IMG/VR virus record: IMGVR_UViG_3300046782_000129 | Location: 1 to 64,000 of that record | Origin: a virus | Direction: 5' to 3' (one strand) | Length of the DNA stretch: 64,000 bases | In this document: one piece after another, positions 1 to 8,460 of the stretch | Numbering within the stretch: position 1 is the first letter of the stretch | Layout of the letters: each line of letters opens with the position of its first letter | The notes under the pieces: model-generated | The model's input: the letters and a program-made list of their open reading frames with translations, nothing else | Told to the model about the DNA's origin: nothing | The model's database searches: none | Translations under genes and position numbers: made by a program

Positions 1-1
1 G

Positions 2-127
2 AAGGCCACGGTGACCGCTGTTCCACAGCCTGAAGATCGTCCCGGTCCCGTCCGGATGCGCGTCGAGAAAGATGACGACCCGCGTCGGGGAAATTTCGAT
101 ACGGCGTTTTTGCGTCGGCGTCGGTAA
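2..127 (+). CDS. 3' end of an unidentified virion gene (partial)
   Basis: The second frame is open from the window edge to a TAA at 125-127, giving 41 residues rich in Pro, Asp and Arg and ending in four arginines. Its place just before the capsid gene suggests the end of a scaffold, protease or decoration gene. The fragment is too short to identify. Confidence 0.4.
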   Translation, partial: KATVTAVPQPEDRPGPVRMRVEKDDDPRRGNFDTAFLRRRR

Positions 128-168
128 AGATCGTTCAACGCAAAGCCTTTTGATAGGAGAAGAGTGAC

Positions 169-1110
169 ATGACGAATCAGGAAGTGATTCAAAAAGCCGA
201 CATGGCGTTGAGCGATCTGGCCATCGCAGGCAAGCTGAATCCGGAACAAACGGATCGGTTCATTCGAACCCTGATCGACCAGCCGACACTGCTGAACGCA
301 GTCCGGACGGTCGCCATGGGTGCTCCGGAGATGAAGATCAACAAGATCGGCTTCGGGTCGCGCATCTTGCGGCCTGCGGTCAGCGCGACCGCCTTGGCGG
401 CATCGGATCGCGTGAAGCCTGACCTTGGACAGGTCCAGCTATCCACGAAGGAAGTCATCGCGGAAGTCTGGATTCCGTACGACGTCATCGAAGACAACAT
501 CGAGAAGGGCAACGTCAACGTGCCGCTCCAGACCGGCGCGGGCGGATTGCATCAGACCATCGTGGACCTGATGGCCGAGCGTGCGGCACTGGACTTGGAA
601 GAGTTGGGCATTCAGGGCGACACCGCGAACGTCGCAGACGCCTATCTGGCGTTGCAGGACGGGTACCTGAAGCTGGCGACGGCCAATGTGGTCAACGTCG
701 GGGGACCGTACGACAAGAACGCCGTCAAGGCGGCCCTCAAGACGATGCCCACCCGGTACCTCCGGAACAGGAGTGCCATGTCGCACTTCGTGTCGGTGGA
801 CAACGAGACGGAAATTCGTGACCAGTACGGCGCACGGCAGACGGCGTTGGGCGACCAGCAGGTACAGGGTTTGCTTCCGGTGTACATCTATGGAAGCCGC
901 GTGACCCCTGTCGCGTTGATGCCGGGAGTCAGCGGCCTGTTCACCGATCCGATGAACCTGATCTTCGGCATCCAGCGCAACATCATGATCGAGTACACGA
1001 AGGACATCCGTGCCCGCGTGTTCATCATCGTGCTGACCTGCCGCATCGACTTCGCCATTGAAGAGGCGAACGCTGTGGTGAAGTACGCGGGCATCACCGG
1101 AAGCCGGTAA
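169..1110 (+). CDS. Major capsid protein (HK97-like fold)
   Basis: A 313-residue protein that should form the icosahedral shell. It has the usual plan of this family: a helical N-terminus, a long E-loop-like segment around residues 85-125, and a C-terminal beta-rich part in which a GIQRNIMIEY stretch is followed by a hydrophobic strand and a VKYAGI end. The length suits a compact HK97-type capsid protein without a long scaffold domain. AGGAGA lies just before the ATG. It is followed by head-completion genes, the expected order. The call rests on overall pattern and position, since capsid proteins diverge strongly. Confidence 0.75.
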   Translation: MTNQEVIQKADMALSDLAIAGKLNPEQTDRFIRTLIDQPTLLNAVRTVAMGAPEMKINKIGFGSRILRPAVSATALAASDRVKPDLGQVQLSTKEVIAEVWIPYDVIEDNIEKGNVNVPLQTGAGGLHQTIVDLMAERAALDLEELGIQGDTANVADAYLALQDGYLKLATANVVNVGGPYDKNAVKAALKTMPTRYLRNRSAMSHFVSVDNETEIRDQYGARQTALGDQQVQGLLPVYIYGSRVTPVALMPGVSGLFTDPMNLIFGIQRNIMIEYTKDIRARVFIIVLTCRIDFAIEEANAVVKYAGITGSR

Positions 1111-1144
1111 CGCCGGTCACACAAGGCACCAAGGAGAGTCAACG

Positions 1145-1372
1145 ATGGCGATGGAGAAACATAACCAGCCCCAGCCGGGGGAACATGCGTGGGATCATCC
1201 AAGCGTGGATCACCCGAGCATGGAACCCCACAGAAACAGGCGGATGGGGGATGACCCGTCTCCAGTCAAGACCAGACTGGCCACGACGCTCCCCGCACCG
1301 TGGGCACCCAAGACGGTGGCCGAGCACAATGCGTGGGTGGACAAGACCTCCGCTGAGCAGTTGAAGGACTAG
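1145..1372 (+). CDS. Small hydrophilic protein behind the capsid gene
   Basis: A 75-residue protein rich in His, Pro and charged residues, with no membrane segment or motif I recognise. AAGGAGAG precedes the ATG; a second in-frame ATG lies two codons later. Its position between the capsid and connector genes suggests a minor virion or head decoration role, but that is inference from position only. An intrinsic terminator follows. Confidence 0.6.
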   Translation: MAMEKHNQPQPGEHAWDHPSVDHPSMEPHRNRRMGDDPSPVKTRLATTLPAPWAPKTVAEHNAWVDKTSAEQLKD

Positions 1373-1392
1373 GCGGAATACAGTAAGCTCAT

Positions 1393-1422
1393 GGGGACTC
1401 CTCTAACAGGGGAGTCCCTTTT
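1393..1422 (+). terminator. Intrinsic terminator after the capsid block
   Basis: An 8-bp stem, GGGACTCC pairing with GGAGTCCC across a short loop, is followed directly by TTTT. It would separate or attenuate transcription between the capsid block and the connector genes. Confidence 0.75.
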
Positions 1423-1434
1423 GCACTTGATTGC
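1423..1434 (-). repeat. Dispersed palindrome, variant half-site copy
   Basis: GCACTTGATTGC, whose reverse complement is GCAATCAAGTGC. It directly abuts the T-run of the preceding terminator. Confidence 0.6.
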
Positions 1435-1462
1435 CACAACAACATGTCAAAGGAGTTGACAC

Positions 1463-1897
1463 ATGGCGTTGAAAACGGGAGAGAGACCTGAGAAGTCGGT
1501 CGGGGAAGATGTGGCTGGACCTCAGCCAGTGGACACCATCGTCCTTGAACTGACGATGTACGTCAATTACACGTGGAACGGGGAGACGTATCACGCGGGG
1601 ACACCGTATCGGTTCAAGCGGGATGATGCAATGATCCTCATGTCCGAACAGGACCACGAACGTCCTATCTGGCGGATCTACCAGCCGCCCAAGATCAAGA
1701 AGGCCCAGCGTGCGCCAGAAGTGGACTCAACCGAGGTGAAGGCGGTACGGACACGCCAATCCTTGGAAGAGGCGGGCTTTCGGGACACGCGGAAGGGGAC
1801 GAACACGGGTAAGAGAATCGACGTCGGCACTGATGAGGAGATTGCAGACATTCTCGACCGTCCTGATTTCGACGCATCCGGGGACGTGACGGTGTAA
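1463..1897 (+). CDS. Unidentified virion-region protein
   Basis: A 144-residue protein with an N-terminal strand-rich part (around residues 28-55, with a YVNYTWNGETY stretch) and a charged, probably disordered C-terminal half. AAGGAG precedes the ATG. It ends 2 nt before the connector gene, so the two are probably translated together. I do not recognise the family; a head-tail joining or capsid accessory role is possible from position. Confidence 0.6.
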   Translation: MALKTGERPEKSVGEDVAGPQPVDTIVLELTMYVNYTWNGETYHAGTPYRFKRDDAMILMSEQDHERPIWRIYQPPKIKKAQRAPEVDSTEVKAVRTRQSLEEAGFRDTRKGTNTGKRIDVGTDEEIADILDRPDFDASGDVTV

Positions 1898-1899
1898 TT

Positions 1900-2517
1900 A
1901 TGTCGATGAAGATGCCGCTGTTCGTGAAGCCGGAAGATGTCATGACCCGGTTGCAGTTGGACCCCGAGCTTGCGGGGATCACCGACGTGATCACCTCTGG
2001 CATCATCGGCGCACAACTTCACGTCCAGCGCATCTGTAGCGGGCTACTGCCACGTCAAGTGCAGGACGCCCGCTACTTCATCGACTCCATGTCGTTCTCC
2101 AGCATCGCCCCCAACGGCACGTATCGTGTGGAGATTCCGAGCGGGTTCGTCCGTATGGACGTGCCCGTGATGATTACGGCGTCCGCGTCCGGGGCCGGTC
2201 CATTCGAAGACCTGACCGAGGTGGACATGGGGCTGGTGAGACTGGAAGCTCCGCGTGGCTACCTTCACCTCGATGGAAACACGTTTGGAGACTGTCACGT
2301 GCGGGTGCAATGTGAGACGGGGTTCGATGCTGATGAAGAAATTCCAAACGACGTGTATGAAGCCATCATGTCGCTCATTCCGATGATTTTTGAAAGTGCG
2401 CCCACGACGGGAGGCACGACCCAGAAGGCCATGATGCGACATCAGCCCACGGACCCGGCATTCATGCTGTTACAGCCCTATATTCGGACCAAAGGCTTCT
2501 CTTTCCGTCCAGCGTGA
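1900..2517 (+). CDS. Head-tail connector (adaptor) protein
   Basis: A 205-residue protein in the position of gp6/adaptor-type head completion proteins, between the capsid and tail completion genes. The N-terminal part is helical (MTRLQLD near residue 15). The central part is beta-rich, and a long helix around residues 150-165 is typical of adaptor proteins that sit under the portal. The assignment is based on size, layout and secondary-structure impression, not on a diagnostic motif. Confidence 0.55.
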   Translation: MSMKMPLFVKPEDVMTRLQLDPELAGITDVITSGIIGAQLHVQRICSGLLPRQVQDARYFIDSMSFSSIAPNGTYRVEIPSGFVRMDVPVMITASASGAGPFEDLTEVDMGLVRLEAPRGYLHLDGNTFGDCHVRVQCETGFDADEEIPNDVYEAIMSLIPMIFESAPTTGGTTQKAMMRHQPTDPAFMLLQPYIRTKGFSFRPA

Positions 2518-2520
2518 GTG

Positions 2521-2576
2521 CAAGCAAGCACAAGCAAGCACAAGCAAGCATTTTCCAAGCAAGCACAAGCAAGCAT
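2521..2576 (+). repeat. 56-bp repeat, copy A (inverted copy at 52236)
   Basis: Built from a 10-bp unit CAAGCAAGCA: three copies, a TTTTC spacer, then two copies. It is identical over 56 bp to the reverse complement of 52236-52291. It fills the gap between the stop of the connector gene (2515-2517) and the ATG at 2575. Confidence 0.95.
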
Positions 2577-3039
2577 GAAGCTTCTTTCCGTTACCGTCGT
2601 CGGCCAGACCGGTTTAGAGGCTTCAATGGCTGGTTTGGCCGAGGCCATGGACACGAGGAAGATCCTCGATGAGGGAGCCGCCGTCATCTACAACCGGATG
2701 CGGTCACGGTTCCTCATGGAGGAAGATCCTCTGGGGAACAAGTGGCCCCCCTCTCGTGCGGCTCTCCGACGTGCGGCGAGTGGCCGAGGCGGTGGCACCC
2801 TGTTCGACACCGGCAAACTCTTTCGAAGCATTCAGTTGTATGCTGGGGACGACACGACCCGCGCCATCGGCACGGATGTCACGTCCCCGAGCGGTTTCTC
2901 CTACGCCGAGAAGCATCAGTTCGGGATTGGCTTCCCCCAGCGGCAGTTTTTAGGCTTCGGGCAGGACGATCTGGAGACCATGCAGAACGTGATCATCAGA
3001 CGCATTGCTGAGGGCATCAAGAAGGGGACGAACGTATGA
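2575..3039 (+). CDS. Tail completion protein, virion morphogenesis family
   Basis: A 154-residue protein from ATG 2575. A GTG at 2518 would add 19 residues encoded entirely by the repeat, so I prefer 2575. It resembles the Mu gpG / P2 gpS virion morphogenesis family. The family signs are a helix with a repeated AAVIYNRMRSRF-type segment, a W-P-S context near residue 60, a DTGKL(F)RSI turn, and the closing P-x-RQFLGFG motif near residue 125. Proteins of this family finish the tail end that joins the head. It overlaps the next gene by 4 bp. Confidence 0.75.
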   Translation: MKLLSVTVVGQTGLEASMAGLAEAMDTRKILDEGAAVIYNRMRSRFLMEEDPLGNKWPPSRAALRRAASGRGGGTLFDTGKLFRSIQLYAGDDTTRAIGTDVTSPSGFSYAEKHQFGIGFPQRQFLGFGQDDLETMQNVIIRRIAEGIKKGTNV

Positions 3040-3524
3040 ACCCCAGCAAGCTGAACGAGGTGATGGCGGAGGCCATGGCCCGGTTGCAGCAATTGAATGC
3101 CCCGCCCGTGGACTTGACTGGCCGCGTCGTGGTGGCGTATGACGAGAACGATTTACACGATGTCCTGAAGGGCATCAAGAGTTTCCCTGCCGTAGGCATT
3201 GTGTACGAAGGCATGCGTTCGATGCCTGAGTCAGGTCCTACGGCCAAAGTGGGTCTGTCCGCAGAGATTGTGTTGGCCTTCGTGTTGGTGGAGGCGGGCG
3301 ATCAGATTCATCGGACGAACCAGAAGAAGGTCCGCGCTATTGAGTGGCTGGATGCGATGCGGGCACAATTCATTGCCCAACGGAGCACTGTCACCCAGCA
3401 TTTCTGGCATTTTCTCGTGGAAAGCCCAGCCGCCTTGCGGTCTGGTACGGTGGTGTGGATCCAGCGATGGTCAGTCCCCGTTCAACTCCCCCACCAACCG
3501 CCCTCCCAGCCAAACTGCCGCTAG
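3036..3524 (+). CDS. Tail terminator / completion-like protein
   Basis: A 162-residue protein coupled to the previous gene by ATGA overlap. The alternating strand-helix layout, with a long amphipathic helix around residues 93-120, fits tail terminator proteins that cap the tail tube. The last 19 codons overlap the following glycosyltransferase gene and look unstructured (Pro- and Gln-rich). No diagnostic motif was seen, so the role rests on position. Confidence 0.5.
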   Translation: MNPSKLNEVMAEAMARLQQLNAPPVDLTGRVVVAYDENDLHDVLKGIKSFPAVGIVYEGMRSMPESGPTAKVGLSAEIVLAFVLVEAGDQIHRTNQKKVRAIEWLDAMRAQFIAQRSTVTQHFWHFLVESPAALRSGTVVWIQRWSVPVQLPHQPPSQPNCR

Positions 3525-4240
3525 TCTCCTGCATTCTGCCGACGAAGGATCGAGCAGCCTTCATCCCGCAGGCCATCAGAAGCTACCAGACGCAGACGTA
3601 TCCCTACCGGGAACTGGTGATCGTAGACAACGGGAACGACCACACCGAGTCGATGATTCCCTTTGCTACGGATCCCACCATTCGATATGCCCGCGTGGCA
3701 GGCCGATTGACCACCGGAGACATGCGAAACCTGTGTGCGAAGCACTCGTACGGACAGATCATCTGTCATTTTGACTCGGATGACTGGAGTGCGCCGGGAC
3801 GTGTGACAGAACAGGTCACACAGTTGGGGGAGTTCGGCGTGGTGACTGGCTATCACTCGATGTTGTTCTATGACATCCGAGATGGCAAAAGCTACCTGTG
3901 GCACATGCCGCATTCACCCGTGCGCTACATATTGGGGACATCGCTGTGTTACCGTCGAGAGTGGTGGCGTACCCACCGGTTCGAATCGTTGCGTGTGGGA
4001 GAAGACTTGCGGTTCTATCAACGAGCCTGCCGAGAGGCCAGACGGTTGACCTTCTCGGCTCCCGCAGGCCATCAGATGGTGGCCCGCGTGCATGATCATC
4101 AGACGTGTCGGAAGTCTCTCACCCCGATGAGTTATACTCCGATGCCACCCACGGCGTTACCCTCGGGATTCCCATGCGATTTAACATCTGCTCCAATCTC
4201 AATAACGGTGTTGGACTCCAGCGGGACTACGAACTGCTGA
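3467..4240 (+). CDS. Glycosyltransferase, GT-A fold (family 2-like)
   Basis: A 257-residue enzyme expected to move a sugar from a nucleotide sugar to an acceptor. The start of a family 2 domain is clear (LVSCILPTKDR near residue 16, then LVIVDNGND). The metal-binding acidic motif is HFDSDDW near residue 102. I chose ATG 3467 because the domain begins just after it; ATG 3344 would overlap most of the previous gene. It opens a four-gene sugar/methyl cassette in the virion operon, so decoration of virion proteins or phage DNA is plausible. The acceptor is unknown. Confidence 0.8.
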   Translation: MVSPRSTPPPTALPAKLPLVSCILPTKDRAAFIPQAIRSYQTQTYPYRELVIVDNGNDHTESMIPFATDPTIRYARVAGRLTTGDMRNLCAKHSYGQIICHFDSDDWSAPGRVTEQVTQLGEFGVVTGYHSMLFYDIRDGKSYLWHMPHSPVRYILGTSLCYRREWWRTHRFESLRVGEDLRFYQRACREARRLTFSAPAGHQMVARVHDHQTCRKSLTPMSYTPMPPTALPSGFPCDLTSAPISITVLDSSGTTNC

Positions 4241-5040
4241 GACACCAGTTAGAGAAGCGTGGCCATCAGGTGTATGGAGTGCAGTTCAATGCCACTCCGG
4301 TGGTGGCTCCACGAGCAGATGTCAATATTTTCGTGGAAGTGGTGACGCCGTTCGTGTTTGCTGCCGCTCCCAAGCAATGGGTTATCCCCCATCCTGAGTG
4401 GTGGTTTGCTCAGTGGGACAAGTACCCCTATGACTTGGTGCTAGCGAAGACCAGAGACTGCGAACGGATTTTTAGAGCGAAGGTTGGGGACAAATGCCGT
4501 TATATTGGGTGGCTGGCAAGGGATTTGTATCGTCCGGAGATTCCACGGCAACGGAAATTCCTGCATGTCTGTGGGAAGTCACAGTTCAAGAACACGCCTG
4601 CGGTTATTGTGGGATGCCAGCATGCTGGTGTGCCCCTGACTGTGATCGGGACACACGCGGGCACCCGCCGTCACGTCTCCGATCCGGAGCTAGTCAACTT
4701 GATGAACACCCATTTTTGTCAGGTGATGCCTTCCGCGTATGAAGGGTACGGCCATGTGTTGCATGAGGCGTTGGGGGCGGGACAGATCCTCATTACCACC
4801 AATGCTCCGCCGATGAATGAGTTGACGCCCTCCATCTTGTTGCCGAGTGAAAGCACGTCGAAGTACCATGAAGGCACGTTGCACAAGGTGTCGCCACTCA
4901 GTGTGTCGAAGGCCGTCAAGCATGTGATGGCGTTGCCACCCACGTCGGTGCAACGGTATCGTGACGAGGGCCGCGCACAGTTTCAGCAAGATCAGGTGGC
5001 GTTTGAGCAGGCGTTGGACGAGTTGTTGGGACCCGGCTAA
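4174..5040 (+). CDS. Glycosyltransferase, GT-B fold (GT1/GT4-like)
   Basis: A 288-residue protein from ATG 4174; a GTG at 4105 is possible but would extend further into the previous gene. The C-terminal half carries the GT4-type signature SAYEGYGHVLHEALGAG, with the donor-binding E-x7-E spacing, followed by ITTNAPPMNEL. The N-terminal Rossmann-like half starts with an MRFNICSNLNNG strand and loop. It overlaps the methyltransferase gene by one base (TAATG). It probably acts with the neighbouring glycosyltransferases on one glycan. Confidence 0.8.
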   Translation: MRFNICSNLNNGVGLQRDYELLRHQLEKRGHQVYGVQFNATPVVAPRADVNIFVEVVTPFVFAAAPKQWVIPHPEWWFAQWDKYPYDLVLAKTRDCERIFRAKVGDKCRYIGWLARDLYRPEIPRQRKFLHVCGKSQFKNTPAVIVGCQHAGVPLTVIGTHAGTRRHVSDPELVNLMNTHFCQVMPSAYEGYGHVLHEALGAGQILITTNAPPMNELTPSILLPSESTSKYHEGTLHKVSPLSVSKAVKHVMALPPTSVQRYRDEGRAQFQQDQVAFEQALDELLGPG

Positions 5041-5585
5041 TGGTGTTTACGGATCACGGGAAGAAGAATGCGCTGTGGGATGTGCTGCACTCAATTGCCA
5101 CACAGCGGAAAATCGTGGCCTATCTGGAAGTGGGGGTGTGTTACGGCCACTCCCTGCGAACGGTGCTGGACGTGCAGTTCCCAGACCGATTGACGCTCTG
5201 TGATTCGTGGGGCGGCGAGTCGGGTGGAGAACAATTTGGAGGCCCGACTCACATCGAAGCCCTCCTCCAGACCTTGGAATACCACTACCCAGTGACGTTC
5301 TTGAATGGAAACTCCCACGAGTTACTGAAGACCGTCAAGCAACGGTTCGACCTGATTCTCGTGGATGGCGACCACACGGAGGAAGGAGCCAGACAAGACC
5401 TTCAGGATTGTTGGCCCTTGCTGATGCCCGGAGGCTTGTTGGTGTTCGATGACCTGAGCCATCCCTCCCACCCCGAGCTACTGTCGGTGTTCCATGACTT
5501 CATGACCAGCGTGCAGGCCACCCTGATCCATGAAGATGTCGATACGCCGATGGGCGTCGGTGTGCTATGCAAGATATCGTCCTAA
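5040..5585 (+). CDS. Class I SAM-dependent methyltransferase
   Basis: A 181-residue protein of the Methyltransf_24-like type. Motif I is YLEVGVCYGHS near residue 28. The post-I acidic residue lies in LCDSW. The motif FDLILVDGDHTEEGARQDL near residue 102 is followed by PGGLLVFDDL, typical of sugar O-methyltransferases and related enzymes. Lying between glycosyltransferase genes, it may methylate the sugar they attach. One palindrome copy lies near its start at 5087. Confidence 0.8.
   Translation: MVFTDHGKKNALWDVLHSIATQRKIVAYLEVGVCYGHSLRTVLDVQFPDRLTLCDSWGGESGGEQFGGPTHIEALLQTLEYHYPVTFLNGNSHELLKTVKQRFDLILVDGDHTEEGARQDLQDCWPLLMPGGLLVFDDLSHPSHPELLSVFHDFMTSVQATLIHEDVDTPMGVGVLCKISS
5087..5098 (-). 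repeat. Dispersed palindrome, variant half-site copy
   Basis: GCACTCAATTGC (reverse complement GCAATTGAGTGC), inside the methyltransferase gene, where it encodes part of L-H-S-I-A. Confidence 0.5.
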
Positions 5586-6340
5586 TCCCCACCTATGACC
5601 GGCCCGAATTGCTGTGGTTGTGCTTGGAGTACATGGCAGCAAGTCCGGAGAGCCGAGAGGTGCAGATTCTAATCTGTGTGGATGCTCATGTGGGGCACGC
5701 CCCCCCTCCACGAGCCGAGATTGAAGAAGTCATCAAGAAATTCCCGCAGCTACACATTCGCATCGGCTTCAGGCCCGCGCACACGTTCCACGGGAACAGT
5801 TTCAATTTGATGATGGCGTACCGGGACTTGTATCAGACCGAGGCCCGCTACGTGTTCATGGTGGAAGACGACGTGATGATCATGCCCGAGTTTTTCGCAT
5901 GGCATCGCCAGCAACACCTCCACCGGTTGATTGGGTGCAGCATTGGCGTACTGAAGCGTCCTGAGCACGGGCACTATGCGTCGTTGGGGGTGTGTTTTCG
6001 TCGGGAGATTCTGAAAAGAATTATCCCCCATTGTCAAACGGCGTACTTTCAAGACATGAGGGGATATTGCAAGAAAATGTTCCCTCCGTCGAAGTATGAC
6101 TGCGAACAGGATGGGTTGTGGTGTCGAGTGCTGTCCGATCAACCGGTCGTCTGGCCTATGATTGCCATGGCCCAACATGTAGGGTGGTACGGCTACCACA
6201 GAAAGAAGAGTCATCGCCCCAGCGGGACACTCGATCAACGTTACCAGCAAGTCAAAATCGCTCTGTCTGACGCAGGAATTTTGCACACGATGGTGCGAGA
6301 GTTCTGGGATGTGGAACCCTTACGAAGCCCTTGCAATTGA
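5567..6340 (+). CDS. Glycosyltransferase-like protein, GT-A fold
   Basis: A 257-residue protein that opens like a GT-A enzyme (MQDIVLIPTYDRPELL). It has a long helix, then a FMVEDDV acidic motif near residue 97 in the position of the metal-binding DxD. Its overlap of 19 bp with the methyltransferase indicates joint translation. It closes the decoration cassette; the next gene is again a tail gene. The substrate cannot be read from sequence. Confidence 0.7.
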   Translation: MQDIVLIPTYDRPELLWLCLEYMAASPESREVQILICVDAHVGHAPPPRAEIEEVIKKFPQLHIRIGFRPAHTFHGNSFNLMMAYRDLYQTEARYVFMVEDDVMIMPEFFAWHRQQHLHRLIGCSIGVLKRPEHGHYASLGVCFRREILKRIIPHCQTAYFQDMRGYCKKMFPPSKYDCEQDGLWCRVLSDQPVVWPMIAMAQHVGWYGYHRKKSHRPSGTLDQRYQQVKIALSDAGILHTMVREFWDVEPLRSPCN

Positions 6341-6344
6341 GTGC
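6333..6344 (+). repeat. Dispersed palindrome, variant half-site copy
   Basis: GCAATTGAGTGC, overlapping the stop codon (6338-6340) of the glycosyltransferase gene. Confidence 0.6.
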
Positions 6345-6403
6345 CGAATGCCTCACACTCTTGGACGCAGCCACAACAGGTTGTGTGTTCAAAGGAGAAC
6401 GCT

Positions 6404-7519
6404 ATGAGTCTGGTAAATGTTAAGAGTCTAGGGTATGGCGGTACGGGTATCCCCGACGCTTTGCCTCAGGCGATTGCCGAACTCCAAGGCATGAGATTGA
6501 CCGTGGTCAATGGAGCAGCGGCAGGCACGGTTGTCCCGGTCCCCGGCATGGACCCGGAAGACACCATCGGAGCCGCTGTGGATCTGACCGGCACGGTGGA
6601 CATCCCCGTCAACACGCTTACCATCCAAGGCCGCAACGCGAAGGGCACGATCACGTGTCTGACGACCGCCGCCGATGGCGACTTCGTGACCGTCAACGGC
6701 AGGAACTACACGTTCCGCAATGTGATCGTGAGCACCAGCTACAATGCGCCTCCCGGCGTGGTGCCTATCACGATTACGCCGAGCGGCAGTGACCCCGAGC
6801 AGATGGCCAGAGTACTGGCTCAGGTCATCATGTCCGGAGATAGCAGCGTGACCTGCACGGTGGGTCCCGATGCATCGTCTCCGCCGAAGATGGCCGTGGT
6901 GACCGTGCTGGTGCGCCAGCCCGGAACCGCAGGCAACAGCTACACGCTGGCCGAGACTGGTAATTCGGTCACGGTATCCGGAGCCACCTTCACAGGCGGT
7001 ACATCAACTGGCAGCGCGGGATTCGTGAGCAGCGTCAGCTTGGCAGGCAAGAAAGTCCTCCTGCTCTGGTACGACAAGCGTCCGGGAGTGCAGACGGCTC
7101 CGTTGCTCATGGGCGTGCTTGGGGCGATGGAAGACCCAATGGAGCACATCACGTTGACCGTGACGGAACTGGACCCGGAGTCGGCCAACATCGGAGACCC
7201 GAGCTTCACGTTGCACGTTCACGGCACGGGCTTCGGTCCGGATTCGGTGATCGTGTTCAACGGCCACGAAGAGCCGACGACGTTCGTTTCCACCACGGAA
7301 CTGACCACGGGGGTGGACATGGACGTGTGGAAGGGTCCTTCGGAACCCCTGCCGGTGGTCGTCAAGACCGGGCTGGGTGATCAGAGTGAGCCTCTGGAAT
7401 TCCAATTCTTTGCTGCTGGAACTCCTCCAAAGGCTGGGTCGGAAGGCAAGGGCAACTTGACCTTCAAGGGTGGCGGGGAGAAGAACGACACGAAACACCC
7501 CGGCAGACCCAGACGCTAA
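6404..7519 (+). CDS. Tail protein with C-terminal IPT/TIG-like Ig domain
   Basis: A 371-residue, Gly-, Thr- and Val-rich protein. I start it at ATG 6404, which has AAAGGAG at good spacing; an earlier GTG would include non-coding leader. Residues about 245-335 look like an IPT/TIG immunoglobulin-like fold (LDPESANIGD, then HGTGFGPDSVIVFNG). The last 35 residues are basic and glycine-rich. It lies just before the major tail protein, so a tail tube or decoration role is likely, perhaps binding host surface glycans. Confidence 0.6.
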   Translation: MSLVNVKSLGYGGTGIPDALPQAIAELQGMRLTVVNGAAAGTVVPVPGMDPEDTIGAAVDLTGTVDIPVNTLTIQGRNAKGTITCLTTAADGDFVTVNGRNYTFRNVIVSTSYNAPPGVVPITITPSGSDPEQMARVLAQVIMSGDSSVTCTVGPDASSPPKMAVVTVLVRQPGTAGNSYTLAETGNSVTVSGATFTGGTSTGSAGFVSSVSLAGKKVLLLWYDKRPGVQTAPLLMGVLGAMEDPMEHITLTVTELDPESANIGDPSFTLHVHGTGFGPDSVIVFNGHEEPTTFVSTTELTTGVDMDVWKGPSEPLPVVVKTGLGDQSEPLEFQFFAAGTPPKAGSEGKGNLTFKGGGEKNDTKHPGRPRR

Positions 7520-7545
7520 CCATTTAGAGGAGAGGGAGACTCAGC

Positions 7546-8379
7546 ATGGCAACTTTTGATGGGGCCAATTGGTACTTCAGCGGCCAAGGCGTGATCATGG
7601 TCGGTCGGCGGGATCCGATTACCGGCAATCCGATTGGCCTGAGACCAGTCGGCAACTGCCCGGACATGAAGATCGGGATCGCCACGACCGTTGTGAATCA
7701 CAAAGGGTCGCAGGACGGTCAGCGTGCGACAGACGCACGACTCCAGACCGAAATCAACGTGACTTGCTCGATCACCGTGGAGAACTGGAACGCGAAGAAC
7801 CTCGCAGAAGCCACGAGAGGTTCGGACACGCTCCTGCCAGCCGGAACCGCCACCAACGAAGACGTGATGGGCTTCCCCGGTATGGTCAGTTCGTTCCGGC
7901 ACATCGACGTGAACGGCGTGGTCGTCAAGCAAGGCAGTTCCTCGCTGGTGATGTACACGGACGGCACGGTGCCGTGGGACTACAAGCTGAACCAAGCGGC
8001 AGGCTCCATCCTGATGAACGATGGCGTCCTGATGGACTTCGCGTCCTACGCCCCGGCATCGCCCTTCGATCCCGCAGGCGATCCACTCACGGTCAGCTAC
8101 AGCTACGGGGAACAGTACCTCGTGGATTCGTTGACCCGTCCGATCACCGACAACTGGCTGCGCTTCGAAGGTCTCAACACCATCGAGGAGAACAGCCCGG
8201 TCATCGTGGACGTGTTCCGCTTCAGCAACGACCCGCTGAAGGAACTGGCCCTGTTGTCCGACACGTTCGGTCAGTTCGTCATCGAGGGTTCGGTCCTCAA
8301 GGACGATACCCGTTTGGCAGGCAGCAATTACTTCAGCATCAAGAAGCTGAAGGCACAGCCCGACAACGCCGTCAACTAG
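7546..8379 (+). CDS. Major tail (tube) protein
   Basis: A 277-residue protein immediately before a terminator, the tail chaperone genes and the tape measure gene, which is the canonical place for the tube subunit. The beta-rich sequence has few charged clusters and a SYSYGEQYLVDSLTRPIT strand near residue 190. GGAGAGG precedes the ATG. A strong terminator follows, consistent with high expression of this gene relative to the next ones. The call relies mainly on position, size and composition. Confidence 0.65.
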   Translation: MATFDGANWYFSGQGVIMVGRRDPITGNPIGLRPVGNCPDMKIGIATTVVNHKGSQDGQRATDARLQTEINVTCSITVENWNAKNLAEATRGSDTLLPAGTATNEDVMGFPGMVSSFRHIDVNGVVVKQGSSSLVMYTDGTVPWDYKLNQAAGSILMNDGVLMDFASYAPASPFDPAGDPLTVSYSYGEQYLVDSLTRPITDNWLRFEGLNTIEENSPVIVDVFRFSNDPLKELALLSDTFGQFVIEGSVLKDDTRLAGSNYFSIKKLKAQPDNAVN

Positions 8380-8401
8380 ACGGCCACTCGGGGCACGGCA
8401 T

Positions 8402-8433
8402 GGGTGGGTGGCAATGGGCCATCCACCCCTTTT
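8402..8433 (+). terminator. Intrinsic terminator after the major tail protein
   Basis: An 11-bp stem (GGGTGGGTGGC with GCCATCCACCC, one G-U pair) and a short loop, followed by CTTTT. It probably sets the drop in expression between the tube protein and the chaperone/tape measure genes. Confidence 0.8.
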
Positions 8434-8460
8434 CGTAGCAGGCCCAACAAGGAGTGTTCA

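Noticed and set aside
2518-2574. N-terminal extension of the tail completion protein from GTG 2518
   Set aside because: The added residues come only from the 56-bp repeat, and the family start fits ATG 2575.
2521-2576. CRISPR array at the CAAGCAAGCA units
   Set aside because: Units are directly adjacent 10-mers without spacers.
7569-8438. Long second-frame open reading frame across the major tail protein
   Set aside because: Arg/Gln-rich low-complexity translation typical of a shadow frame in G/C-rich DNA.
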